Shown here piece after piece: positions 56,106-64,000 of a stretch of 64,000 bases of DNA (the first letter of the stretch is position 1; each line of letters starts with the position of its first letter). Source of the stretch: DATLED01 sp963750255 (GTDB lineage: Bacteria > Actinomycetota > Acidimicrobiia > Acidimicrobiales > CADCTF01); assembly GCA_963750255.1 (NCBI GenBank), contig CAVVPZ010000008.1:1-64000 (forward strand), written 5' to 3'. Position numbers and translations under genes: made by a program. Under the pieces are notes generated by a model, which did not search any database, was not told the origin of the DNA, and saw nothing but the letters and a program-made list of their open reading frames with translations.

Positions 56106-57438
56106 TCAGCCGTTCTTGGGAAGGTCCTTGAACGCCGCGGTCTTGTCGTTGTTGGGTTCCTTGGGGAGGCCGAGCACGCGCTCGCCGATGATGTTGTGCT
56201 GGATCTCGTCGGTGCCGCCGTAGATCGACGGTCCGGGCGAGTAGAGCGCCTGGCCGGTGACGCCGGGCAGGAACGGATTGCCGGTGGCCTTGTTGAGCAC
56301 TTCCTGCTGCTCGGGCGTGTAGGCATGCAAGGTGCCGTAGGGGCCGACGATGCGCATGCCGGTCTCGCGGCCGAGGCGGAGCATCATCGACATCTGCAAC
56401 TTGGCGATGTTCGCGCTCGCCGGGAAGTCGGGCTTGCCGGCCTGGCGAAGGGCCTTGGAGCGCAGGCCGTTGTACTTGGCGATCTCGCCCAGGGTGTGGA
56501 GCTTCATGAGGTCCTGACGGATCGTCGGGTCCTTGATCTTGCCGTTGCCCTTGGCCAGCTCCGAGATGAGTCCGGCGCTGCCACCGAGCATCCCGGCCAG
56601 GCCACCGCCACCGCCACCACCCCGACGGGCGCCACCGCCGCCGCCGGGAGCACGGACGAAGTCGCCGGCCCGACGATCGAGCTGGTTGGCCACCGTGCCC
56701 GGGCTGGCCGAGCCACCAGCGGCGGAACCGCCGCCGGCACCGAGGCCGGAGCGCTCGAACGACAGCGTGGTGTTGGCCACGGCCCAACCGTTGTTGGTCC
56801 CGCCGATGAGGCTGTTGTCGTGGGCGTGGGCGTCGGAGATGAACACCTCGTTGAACATGGCGTGACCGGTGATCTCACGCAGCGGGCGTACGTCGACACC
56901 CTCCTGGTGCATGTCGAGGGCGAAGTAGCTGATGCCCTGGTGCTTGGGCACCTCGACGTTGGTCCGGGCGAGAAGCATGCCCATGTCGGCGATCTGGCCG
57001 CCCGAGGTCCACACCTTCTGGCCGTTGAAGGTCCATTCGTCGCCGTCCTTGACGCCCTTGGTCGTCAAGCCGGCGAGGTCGGAACCGGCCCCCGGCTCGG
57101 AGAAGAGCTGGCACCACGCCTTTTGTCCCGTGACGATCTCACGGACGTAGAGGTCGATCTGCTCCTGGGTGCCATGGGTGGCGATGGTGGGCGCGGCGAG
57201 GAGAAGGCCGAGACCGCCGGGTGCGCCGAGGGCGCCGTGCTCGGCGATCGTCTGTTGCGCGGTGGACGCTGTCGGCCCGCGAGAGCTCGCGCCCGTAGGC
57301 GTTGGTCGGGAGGGAGGGGGCGGCCCAGCCACTGAGGCCCAGCTTCTCCCACCACTGGGCGACCGTGAGATCGGGGTCCCAGTTGTCGTTGAGCCAGTCC
57401 TTCAGCTCGGTGATGACGTCGGTTGCGGTGTCCGTCAC
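56106..57438 (-). CDS. Acyl-CoA dehydrogenase (one frameshift)
   Basis: An FAD-dependent acyl-CoA dehydrogenase of about 444 residues. GTG 57438 has AGAAGGAG seven bases upstream. Typical elements are WWEKLGLSGWAAPSLP, QLFSEPGAGSDLAGLTTKGV (FAD/substrate loop), GDEWTFNGQKVWTSGG, ISYFALDMHQEGVDVRPL, FNEVFISDAHAHDNSLIGG and the C-terminal YGGTDEIQHNIIGERVLGLP. A Gly-rich insertion (GAGGGSAAGGSASPG, GGGGGLAGMLGG) interrupts the helical domain, as in some actinobacterial paralogues. A one-base slip near 57275 breaks the frame. It is divergent from an MBL hydrolase across a 20-bp palindrome, suggesting TetR-type control by an acyl-CoA ligand. Confidence 0.88.
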
Positions 57439-57483
57439 GGATGCTCCTTCTGGGATCATTCGGTTTCCCCCATCGTCCCGAAA

Positions 57484-57503
57484 ACTTGACCGTCTGGTCA
57501 AGT
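57484..57503. promoter_or_regulatory. TetR-like operator in divergent promoter
   Basis: ACTTGACCGTCTGGTCAAGT is a palindrome with perfect 8-bp arms and a 4-bp centre. It lies between the acyl-CoA dehydrogenase (start 57438) and MBL hydrolase (start 57528) genes. Form and context fit TetR-family regulators of fatty-acid or sterol catabolism in actinobacteria. No tetR gene is adjacent. Confidence 0.7.
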
Positions 57504-57527
57504 CGAACCGGAAACGAGGAGTTCGAG

Positions 57528-58481
57528 ATGTCCGCGCCGACCGCCCACGGCCACCCCGACGACGCCGAGTTGGGGCCGCCAGAGACGACCGAGGTGGCCG
57601 ACGGAGTCTTCGCCTACATCCAGCCCGACGGCAGCTGGTGGATCAACAACACGGGCTTTTTGGTCGACGCCGACCGGGTGGTTGCCGTCGACACCTGTTC
57701 GACCGAGCGACGCACCCGAGCCTTCCTGGCCGCCGTTGCCGCTGTCACCCCCCATGCCGTGCGCACCCTGGTCAACACCCACCATCACGGGGATCACACC
57801 AACGGCAACTCACTCGTGGCCCCCGAAGCCACGATCATCGGACATCACGTGACCCGCCAGGAGGTGGCCGCCACCCGGATCGGTGGCCTCGACGCCATCT
57901 TCGGCCCGGTGACGTGGGGCGACCTCACCCCCGCGCCGCCCACGGTGACCTTCGACGCCCGCCTCGATGTCCACGTCGGCGGTCGGGTCGCCGAACTCCA
58001 CCACTTCCCCGTCCCGGCCCACACGCGCTCCGACGTCGCCGTCTGGCTCCCGGCCGACGGTGTGCTCTTCGCCGGAGATCTGGTCTTCAACGGCGGCACG
58101 CCCTTCGTGGTGATGGGTTCGGTGGCGGGCTCCATCGAGGCGGTCGCGCGTCTCCGGGCTCTGGGTCCGTCCACGATCGTGCCCGGACACGGCGGGGTGT
58201 GCGGTGCCGACGCCCTCGACCGAGTCGAGGCCTACCTTCGCTTCGTGCAGGACACTGCCGTCGCGGCCAAGGCCTTCGGCGCCTCCCCGCTGGAGGCGGC
58301 CCGCCAAGTCGATCTCAGCCCGTTCGACGATCTCCTCGACGCCGAGCGGATCGTCGGCAACCTGCATCGGGCGTACGCCGAACTCGACGGCGTCGAGCCG
58401 GGTTCACCGATCGACTACCTCGCCGCCTTCGGTGACATGGTCGCCTTCAACGGCGGCCGTCCGCTGCGGTGCCTGGCCTGA
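57528..58481 (+). CDS. MBL-fold metallohydrolase
   Basis: An intact 317-residue metallo-beta-lactamase-fold hydrolase. ATG 57528 has GAGGAG upstream. The metal-binding motifs are NTHHHGDHTNG (HxHxDH), HFPVPAHTRSDVAVW (third His), LFAGDLVFNGGTPF (bridging Asp) and IVPGHGGV (last His). The N-terminal FAYIQPDGSWWINNTGFLVD is typical of group members acting on thioesters, lactones or similar small substrates. Shared control with an acyl-CoA dehydrogenase suggests a role in lipid or acyl-thioester breakdown; that is inference. The stop is 3 bases from the convergent GGDEF gene. Confidence 0.9.
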   Translation: MSAPTAHGHPDDAELGPPETTEVADGVFAYIQPDGSWWINNTGFLVDADRVVAVDTCSTERRTRAFLAAVAAVTPHAVRTLVNTHHHGDHTNGNSLVAPEATIIGHHVTRQEVAATRIGGLDAIFGPVTWGDLTPAPPTVTFDARLDVHVGGRVAELHHFPVPAHTRSDVAVWLPADGVLFAGDLVFNGGTPFVVMGSVAGSIEAVARLRALGPSTIVPGHGGVCGADALDRVEAYLRFVQDTAVAAKAFGASPLEAARQVDLSPFDDLLDAERIVGNLHRAYAELDGVEPGSPIDYLAAFGDMVAFNGGRPLRCLA

Positions 58482-58484
58482 CCG

Positions 58485-59468
58485 TCAGCCGGCGCAAGGC
58501 CGCTTCTCGACACGCCGAGACCGCTTGTCGGCGTACATCGCGGCGTCGGCTCGGGCGATCAGGTCGCCGAGCGACTCACGGTCGTCGGGGCCCGTCGACG
58601 CCACCCCCACGCTGATCTCGAGTCGTGGCGTCCCGCTGGCGCTGAGGTTGCGTTCGGTCACGGTGGCTGCGAGCCGTTCGAGTGGTGCGTCGGCGTCCGG
58701 GGCGTCGGAGAGCAGGATGGCGAACTCATCGCCTCCGACCCTGGCGATCACGTCGGAGGTACGAAACGCGTTGCTGAGGAGGTCGGCCACTTCTTTGATA
58801 GCGGCATCTCCGGCCGCGTGACCCAGGCGGTCGTTGATCGGTTTCAGGTTGTCCATGTCGGCGTACACGACGGTGGCCGGCAACCGACGACGCCGGCACA
58901 CGGCGAGCACGGTCTCGGCGATGCTGACAAAACCTCGTTGGTTCGTGAGGCCGGTGAGGTTGTCGGTGATGGACGCCTCGACCGAAGCGATCTCACGCTC
59001 CACGAGGTCGGCGAGGTCCCGCAACGACCGCTCGTCCTCGGCTGTCAGCTGTCGGGGGTGGCGGTCGATCACGCACAAGGTGCCGAGGGCGGCGCCGTCA
59101 GGGGCCGCGATCGGCGCGCCGGCGTAGAAGCGGATGTTGGGGTCGCCGGCCACCAGCGGATTGTCAGCGAATCGCTCGTCCGCCCACGCGTCGTCGACCA
59201 CCATCGTGCGGCGGTCGGGGTCGATGATGGCGTGGGCGCAAAACGCCAGGCTCCGGGGGGTGGACGCAACGTCGAGCCCGATCCGCGATTTGAACCATTG
59301 CCGGTCCTCATCGACCAGGCTGACCAGGGCGATCGGCACATCGAACAGTCGTTGCGCCATGCGGGTGATGCGATCGAAGCGCTCCTCGGCCGGGGTGTCG
59401 AGCAGACCCAGCGCTCGCAGGGTGGCCAGGCGCTGTGGTTCGTTGGGCGGTTCCTCGGGCGCCTCCAC
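58485..59468 (-). CDS. GAF-GGDEF diguanylate cyclase
   Basis: An intact 327-residue cytosolic signalling enzyme that makes c-di-GMP from two GTP. Residues about 15-155 form a GAF domain (RFDRITRMAQRLFDVPIALV; GAPIAAPDGAALGTLCVID). Residues about 160-320 form the cyclase with DNLTGLTNQRGF, VVYADMDNLKPINDRLGHAA and the active-site motif RVGGDEFAILL. An RxxD inhibitory site (RTSD) lies exactly five residues before GGDEF, so product inhibition is likely. No EAL domain or membrane segment is seen. The GAF ligand is unknown. Confidence 0.93.
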   Translation of the reverse strand: MEAPEEPPNEPQRLATLRALGLLDTPAEERFDRITRMAQRLFDVPIALVSLVDEDRQWFKSRIGLDVASTPRSLAFCAHAIIDPDRRTMVVDDAWADERFADNPLVAGDPNIRFYAGAPIAAPDGAALGTLCVIDRHPRQLTAEDERSLRDLADLVEREIASVEASITDNLTGLTNQRGFVSIAETVLAVCRRRRLPATVVYADMDNLKPINDRLGHAAGDAAIKEVADLLSNAFRTSDVIARVGGDEFAILLSDAPDADAPLERLAATVTERNLSASGTPRLEISVGVASTGPDDRESLGDLIARADAAMYADKRSRRVEKRPCAG

Positions 59469-59560
59469 GGCGTCATCTTGGCGGCGGTGGCGAGCTAGTG
59501 GGGTCGGCGAGCGCCGAATGCCGGTGCAAAGCGGACGCCGGCGTACGAATCGGCCGCCGT

Positions 59561-60688
59561 TCAGCCTCCGCTGACGAGGAGGTCGGCGCCCTCGGGCGGG
59601 GTGGGGTCATCGAGGTCGTCGAGCCAGCCGGGCGGCAGGTGCACCGGTCGAGGGCCGTTGGTGTGGCCACGCCTCGTCCGCCGGGCCGACTCGGGGAAGG
59701 GCTCGTCCGGGTCGAGGTCATGGAGCAGGTCGTCGAGTTCGGCGAGGGTCGAGGTCATCGCCATCGCCTTGCGTCGAGCGCCGCCGACGGGGAAGCCCGT
59801 GAGGTACCAGGCGACGTGCTTGCGGAAATCTCGACAACCCTGATCCTCGCCCATGAGGTCGACGAGCAGGGAGGCGTGTCGGCGCATGAGCTCTGCGACC
59901 TCCCCGAGATCGGGCGGCGGCCGGAGGGGACGGTTGGCGAATCCGTCGGCGAGGTCGCGGAAGAGCCAGGGCCGTCCCAGGCAACCCCGTCCGACGACGA
60001 CGCCGTCGCAGCCCGTGGCCTCCATCATCTCGAGGGCATCGGCCGCCTCCCAGATGTCGCCGTTGCCGAGGACCGGGATCGAGGCGACGGCCGACTTCAG
60101 CTCGGCGATGCGGTGCCAGTCGGCATCGCCGCTGTAGAGCTGCTCGACGGTGCGTGCGTGCAAGGCGATGGCGGCGGCGCCCTCGTCCTCGGCGATGCGA
60201 CCGGCGTCGAGAAAACTGACGTGATCGTCGTCGATCCCCACCCGGGTCTTCACCGTGACCGGCACGCTGGCCGGCGTCGCCGCCTCGACCGCCGCCCGAA
60301 CGATCGCGGCGAACAACACCCGGTGGATCGGCAGGGCCCCACCGCCCCCCTTTTTGGTCACCTTTGCCGCCGGACAACCGAAGTTGAGGTCGACGTGGTC
60401 GACGCCAATTTCGTCCACGAGCCGGCGCACGGCAGCACCGACGACGGCCGGGTCGGTGCCGTACAGCTGCAGGCTGCGGACAGGTTCGTCGTCACCGAAC
60501 GAAGACATACGCAGCGTCCTGGCATTGCCCTCGACCAACGCCCGGGCCGTGACCATCTCGCTCACGTACAAGGTCGAGGGTGAGCCGTAGGTCCGGCACA
60601 GCCTCCGGAAGGCGAGGTTGGTGACCCCGGCCATCGGGGCGAGAACCACCGGCGGGTCGACGGACAGGTTCCCGATGGTCAGACCCAC
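59561..60688 (-). CDS. dusB: tRNA-dihydrouridine synthase
   Basis: An intact 375-residue FMN enzyme that reduces uridine to dihydrouridine in tRNA D-loops. Features are VVLAPMAGVTNLAFRRLCR, SEMVTARAL, SLQLYGTDPAVVGAA, DLNFGCPAAKVTKKGGGGAL with the catalytic cysteine, ALHARTVEQLYSGDADWH and IPVLGNGDIWEAADALEMM. A C-terminal extension of about 60 residues is Pro/Arg-rich. The start overlaps the end of maf by 10 bases, making it the last gene of a three-gene minus-strand operon with the methyltransferase and maf. Confidence 0.92.
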   Translation of the reverse strand: MGLTIGNLSVDPPVVLAPMAGVTNLAFRRLCRTYGSPSTLYVSEMVTARALVEGNARTLRMSSFGDDEPVRSLQLYGTDPAVVGAAVRRLVDEIGVDHVDLNFGCPAAKVTKKGGGGALPIHRVLFAAIVRAAVEAATPASVPVTVKTRVGIDDDHVSFLDAGRIAEDEGAAAIALHARTVEQLYSGDADWHRIAELKSAVASIPVLGNGDIWEAADALEMMEATGCDGVVVGRGCLGRPWLFRDLADGFANRPLRPPPDLGEVAELMRRHASLLVDLMGEDQGCRDFRKHVAWYLTGFPVGGARRKAMAMTSTLAELDDLLHDLDPDEPFPESARRTRRGHTNGPRPVHLPPGWLDDLDDPTPPEGADLLVSGG

Positions 60689-61287
60689 AGCGACGTGACC
60701 TCCACGTCGAGTTCGCCGAGCAGCCGTCGAAGGAGGGGGAGCGAGAGCCCGATCACGTTGCTGTGATCGCCATCGATGCCATCGATGAAGGGTCCCGAGC
60801 GGCCATCGAGGGTGAAGGCGCCGGCGACGCCCAGGGGCTCGCCGGACGCCACGTAGGCCGCGATCTCCTTGTCGGACGGCGACCCGAAACGCACGACCGT
60901 GGCCGCGACGTCCGACACGCGCCGCGGCCCCGAGCGGTCCACGACGCAGTGCCCGGTGAGCAGGGTGCCGGTCCGACCACGCATGTCGCGCCAGCGCTGC
61001 TCGGCTTCGTCGGCCGAGGCCGGCTTGCCGAGCGCGGCACCGTCGAGGTCGAGCATCGAGTCACATCCCACGACCAACGCGTCATCGGCAGTGGCACCCT
61101 CCATGACCGCGACGGCGAGCGCCTTTCGTTCGGCGAGCTCCCGGACTTGGTCGGCCGGCGACTTCCCGCCGTCGACGGTCTCGTGGACGCCACTCACGAC
61201 GACTGTCGGATCGAAGCCTGCGGCCCGAAGGAGCCGGAGCCGAGCGGGCGACGCCGAGCCGAGCACGAGTTGCCTGGGGGAGTTCAC
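60679..61287 (-). CDS. maf: Maf-family nucleotide pyrophosphatase
   Basis: An intact 202-residue Maf protein that hydrolyses non-canonical nucleoside triphosphates or dTTP/UTP. Motifs are LVLGSASPARLRLLRAAGF, VHETVDGGKSPADQVRELAE, ALVVGCDSMLDLDG, ADEAEQRWRDMRGRTGTLLT, VASGEPLGVAGAF and NVIGLSLPLLRRLL. The start overlaps the methyltransferase stop by 4 bases (ATGA) and the end overlaps the dus start, so translation is coupled through the operon. Confidence 0.92.
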   Translation of the reverse strand: MNSPRQLVLGSASPARLRLLRAAGFDPTVVVSGVHETVDGGKSPADQVRELAERKALAVAVMEGATADDALVVGCDSMLDLDGAALGKPASADEAEQRWRDMRGRTGTLLTGHCVVDRSGPRRVSDVAATVVRFGSPSDKEIAAYVASGEPLGVAGAFTLDGRSGPFIDGIDGDHSNVIGLSLPLLRRLLGELDVEVTSLWV

Positions 61288-61841
61288 GACCCTCCAGGTT
61301 GGCGCGTGTGCACCGAGACTGCGTACCCGTCATTGCCCGAGAAGGGCTGACGGTCCCACGTCGAAAACCGCTCGGCCAGCGCCAGGCCGGCGGCGGCGGC
61401 ATGGTCGTCGTACTGACTGATGGAGTAGCGGCGACCGAGTTCGAAGCCGGCGATGAGGACGCCACCTGGGCCTACATGGCGGGCACAGCCGGCGACCAGA
61501 TCGCATTCGCTTCCTGGGGCGGTGAAGAGGGGAACGTTGCCGGCCATCACCACCACGTCGAAGGTGCGACCCAGGTCGAGATCGGCGAGGTCCTCGTGGA
61601 TCCACCGGATCGCCGGGGCCCGCCCGGCGGCGGTGCGCAGCATCGACTCGTCGCCGTCGACCCCTACGACCTCGATGCCGTGGGCCGAGAGTTCGATGGC
61701 CACTCGCCCAGTTCCGCATCCGGCGTCGAGCACAGAACGCGGCTCGAAGGCGCGCACGAAGGTCGCCTCGCCATGGACGTCGTTACCTCCGGCGGCGAGG
61801 TCGTCGAAGCGCCGTTGGTAGTCATCGCCGTCCCAGCTCAC
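61284..61841 (-). CDS. SAM-dependent methyltransferase
   Basis: An intact 185-residue class I methyltransferase. Motif I is SVLDAGCGTGRVAIELSAHG, followed by VVGVDGDESML (acidic residue at the end of strand 2), IRWIHEDLADLDLG and FDVVVMAGNVPLFT (motif IV region). The substrate-recognition part is short (ELGRRYSISQYDDHAAAAGL). Substrate unknown. It is the first gene of the operon with maf and dus and is divergent from the amidohydrolase gene, 47 bases between starts. Confidence 0.88.
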   Translation of the reverse strand: MSWDGDDYQRRFDDLAAGGNDVHGEATFVRAFEPRSVLDAGCGTGRVAIELSAHGIEVVGVDGDESMLRTAAGRAPAIRWIHEDLADLDLGRTFDVVVMAGNVPLFTAPGSECDLVAGCARHVGPGGVLIAGFELGRRYSISQYDDHAAAAGLALAERFSTWDRQPFSGNDGYAVSVHTRQPGGS

Positions 61842-61888
61842 GGTCGCGAGTATCCCCGCTCACGCCCGGTCCGTCGTAGCGTTCGGCC

Positions 61889-63595
61889 ATGAGCCACGAC
61901 CTCGTGATCCGCGGCGGCACCATCGTCGACGGGACGGGCGCCCCATCGTTCACCGGCGACGTCGGTATCGACGAGGGGCGCATCACCGCGGTGAGCGCGG
62001 GTCGCCTAGACGGCGTCGGGGCGAGGGAGGTCGACGCCGACGGTCTCGTGGTCGCCCCGGGTTGGGTCGACGTGCACACCCACTACGACGGACAGGTGAC
62101 GTGGGATCCCGAGGTGACGCCGTCGTCGTGGCACGGCGTCACGACGGTGGTCATGGGCAACTGCGGAGTCGGGTTCGCTCCGGTTCGGCGCGACGGCCAC
62201 GACTTCCTGATCGAGTTGATGGAGGGCGTCGAGGACATCCCCGGTTCTGCGCTGCACGAGGGCATCGCGTGGGAGTGGGAGTCGTTCCCCGAGTACCTCG
62301 ATGCCCTCGACGGGCAACCCCGCGTGCTCGACATCGCCGCGCAGGTTCCGCACGCCGCGCTGCGCGCCTACGTGATGGGGGATCGGGCCCACGAAGAACC
62401 GAACGCGGACGAGATCGCCGAGATGGCTGCGCTGACGACCGAGGCCCTCCTCGCCGGCGCGGCCGGATTCACCACCTCGCGCACCCTTTTGCACCGGTCG
62501 AAGCACGGCCTCGTCCCCGGCACCGGCGCCACCCCCGACGAGCTGTTGGCGCTCGGCGACGCCGTCGGCGCCGCCGGTCACGGCGTCTTCCAGCTGATCG
62601 CCGACGGTGCTCCCGCTGGCGAAGCCGGCGTGTGGATGACCGAGATCGCCCGGCGGACGGGCGTCACGATCACCTATTCGCTGTCCCAGAGTCCGCCCGA
62701 CTCTCTGGCCTACCGGTTCGCCCTCGAGGAGGCGGATCGGCACGCAAGCGAGGGACTCACGATCATCCCCCAAGTGCCGTGCCGCCCGACGGGCATGCTC
62801 TTCGGGCTCCAGTCGTCGTTGCACCCGTTCATCACCCACCCCACCTACCGGCGACTGTCGTCGCTTCCGCTGGCGGAACGGGTTCGAGAGCTCGCTCGGC
62901 CCGAGGTGAGATCTGCCCTGCTGTCCGAAGAACCCCAGACGGGTTCGCCGGTGGCCAAGGTGTTGATGTCGCGCTGGAAGCGGATCTTTCCCCTCGGCGA
63001 TCCGCCCGACTACGAGCCGTCGCCGTCGGCCTCGGTCGACGCCGTCGCCGGGCGCGAGGGGCGATCTCCCCAAGAGGTTGCACTCGACTGGCTGCTCGAG
63101 CGTGACGGGAAGGCGCTTCTGTTCGCGCCGCTGTCGTCCTATGAGGACACCAACCTCGACGCGGTCCGCGAGATGATGACCCACCCGCGGACCGTGCTCG
63201 GTCTCAGCGACGGCGGCGCACACTGCGGCCTGATCTGCGATGTCTCGATGCCGACGACGCTCCTCACGCATTGGGTGCGGGACCGCGAGCGCGGTGAACG
63301 GATCGATCTCGAAGCGGTCGTGCGGATGCAGACGGGCCGCACAGCCGAGGTCTACGGCTTCACTGATCGGGGGACGTTGACGGCCGGCAAGCGGGCCGAC
63401 GTCAACCTGATCGACCTCGATCACGTGGTACTCCACGCGCCCGAGATGGCCTTCGATCTGCCCGCCGGCGGTCGCCGCCTGATCCAGACGGCCGAGGGGT
63501 ACCGGGCCACGTTCGTCGCCGGCGAACAGACCTTTGACGATGGGAACGCCACGGGCGCACGACCCGGAGGTCTGGTGCGCTTTCCCCGGCCGTGA
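61889..63595 (+). CDS. N-acyl-D-amino-acid deacylase-type amidohydrolase
   Basis: An intact 568-residue amidohydrolase-superfamily enzyme of the D-aminoacylase type. It has LVIRGGTIVDGTGAPSFTGD, the metal site APGWVDVHTHYDGQVTWDP (HxH), VVMGNCGVGFAPVR, GAAGFTTSRTLLH, TVLGLSDGGAHCGLICD (metal-binding Asp with nearby His) and the C-terminal TAGKRADVNLIDLDHV. Actinobacteria have many paralogues whose substrates differ (N-acyl amino acids, dihydropyrimidines, imides), so the exact reaction is open. It is divergent from the methyltransferase operon. Confidence 0.88.
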   Translation: MSHDLVIRGGTIVDGTGAPSFTGDVGIDEGRITAVSAGRLDGVGAREVDADGLVVAPGWVDVHTHYDGQVTWDPEVTPSSWHGVTTVVMGNCGVGFAPVRRDGHDFLIELMEGVEDIPGSALHEGIAWEWESFPEYLDALDGQPRVLDIAAQVPHAALRAYVMGDRAHEEPNADEIAEMAALTTEALLAGAAGFTTSRTLLHRSKHGLVPGTGATPDELLALGDAVGAAGHGVFQLIADGAPAGEAGVWMTEIARRTGVTITYSLSQSPPDSLAYRFALEEADRHASEGLTIIPQVPCRPTGMLFGLQSSLHPFITHPTYRRLSSLPLAERVRELARPEVRSALLSEEPQTGSPVAKVLMSRWKRIFPLGDPPDYEPSPSASVDAVAGREGRSPQEVALDWLLERDGKALLFAPLSSYEDTNLDAVREMMTHPRTVLGLSDGGAHCGLICDVSMPTTLLTHWVRDRERGERIDLEAVVRMQTGRTAEVYGFTDRGTLTAGKRADVNLIDLDHVVLHAPEMAFDLPAGGRRLIQTAEGYRATFVAGEQTFDDGNATGARPGGLVRFPRP

Positions 63596-63652
63596 TTCCG
63601 CCTGCCGGCCCCGGGCGAATAGGTACCGCCGGCGTCACTATCCTCGGTGAAC

Positions 63653-64000
63653 GTGGCCGACACCCTCAGCATCACCGACAACCGCACCGGCGAGACGTTC
63701 GAGGTACCGATCGACAACGGTGGGGTGAACGCCGACGTCTGGCGCAAGAACCTGCCCGGGGTCTGGTTCTTCGATGAGGCGTTCATGGCTACTGCGGCCA
63801 CCGAGTCCGCCATCACCTACCTCGACGGCGATGCTGGCATCCTCCGCTATCGGGGATATCCCATCGAGCAGTTGGCCGAGAAGTCGACGTACCTCGAGGT
63901 CGCCTACCTCCTCATCCACGGAGAGCTCCCCAACAAGGAGCAGCAGGAGGAGTGGGTCAAGGACATCACCTATCACACGTTCATCCACGAGAACGTGCGA
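63653..64000 (+). CDS. gltA: Citrate synthase, 5' part (continues beyond window)
   Basis: The first 116 residues of a hexameric-type citrate synthase: VADTLSITDNRTGETFEVPI, FFDEAFMATAATESAITYLD, GDAGILRYRGYPIEQLAEKS and YLEVAYLLIHGELPNKEQQE. These are highly conserved N-terminal elements; the catalytic residues lie outside the window. GTG 63653 gives the family-like start; GTG 63647 is in the same frame. It is the second citrate synthase-family gene in this window, the other being the CBS fusion at 29.1 kb, so this one is the likelier housekeeping TCA enzyme. Confidence 0.93.
   Translation, partial: MADTLSITDNRTGETFEVPIDNGGVNADVWRKNLPGVWFFDEAFMATAATESAITYLDGDAGILRYRGYPIEQLAEKSTYLEVAYLLIHGELPNKEQQEEWVKDITYHTFIHENVR

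Overview
This is a very high-GC stretch of actinobacterial DNA. The evidence is dense G+C coding, a GTG-rich start-codon set, a PAC2-family protein, a deaminase-associated protein of the kind found beside tadA in Actinomycetota, a SCO6745-like protein, an SoxR-type MerR regulator and several probably leaderless promoters. The gene content from about 9 kb onward fits an environmental, Acidimicrobiia-like organism; that placement is inference. The first 9 kb may come from a different actinobacterium. A prephenate dehydrogenase is cut at about 9,076 and joins directly to the 5' end of an oppositely oriented acyl-CoA synthetase, which looks like an assembly join. Single-base frameshifts are common up to about 36 kb and rare after about 44 kb, so I read most broken genes on the left as draft-sequence errors rather than true pseudogenes.

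Layout. 1-5.5 kb, minus strand: an export cluster made of a secreted Fn3/chitobiase-C-type surface protein, a Tat-exported multicopper oxidase and a signal peptidase I. A LuxR-type response regulator follows at 6.1 kb. 7.2-8.3 kb: tRNA-Ser(CGA), tadA and its associated protein. 8.4-11.1 kb: tyrA fragment, acyl-CoA synthetase fragment, a lipoprotein M1-type peptidase and an AbiEi-like fragment. 11.1-21.5 kb: a PAC2 protein, then a branched-chain amino-acid-type ABC system. Its binding protein is divergent from a fused LivH-LivM permease and a 1,002-residue MFS-LivF-LivG fusion, and two unknown exported or anchored proteins follow. 21.5-31.1 kb: Lhr helicase, an 88-bp tandem repeat, a SCO6745-like protein, endonuclease VIII, an SDR, a CBS-citrate synthase fusion and a GNAT acetyltransferase.

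31.1-45.5 kb is accessory DNA and the most interesting part. A large serine recombinase starts 18 bases after the GNAT stop codon. It is followed by a TrwC/MobF relaxase-helicase and a secreted RHS polymorphic toxin of about 2,430 residues with a two-helix candidate immunity protein. Copies of a sequence resembling the GNAT 3' end recur at 31,112, 43,671 and 44,435. The last two bracket a Phd/PIN toxin-antitoxin pair. The 3' end of that PIN gene is itself duplicated at 45,352, beyond an AbrB/PIN-like pair, and what looks like a MazF-type N-terminus lies next to that duplicate. I read this as a mobile element integrated at a GNAT 3' end, with a nested toxin-antitoxin island at its distal edge.

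45.5-64 kb is clean chromosomal sequence: a glutaredoxin-thioredoxin reductase fusion, a VOC protein, a Baeyer-Villiger-type monooxygenase, a DUF6454-like protein, an MFS transporter and a luciferase-like oxidoreductase. After these come an unknown helical gene under a near-perfect SoxR box, soxR, an exported unknown, an AlkB-like dioxygenase and an acyl-CoA dehydrogenase divergent from an MBL hydrolase across a 20-bp TetR-like palindrome. The stretch ends with a GAF-GGDEF diguanylate cyclase, a methyltransferase-maf-dus operon, an N-acyl-D-amino-acid deacylase-type amidohydrolase and the start of a second citrate synthase.
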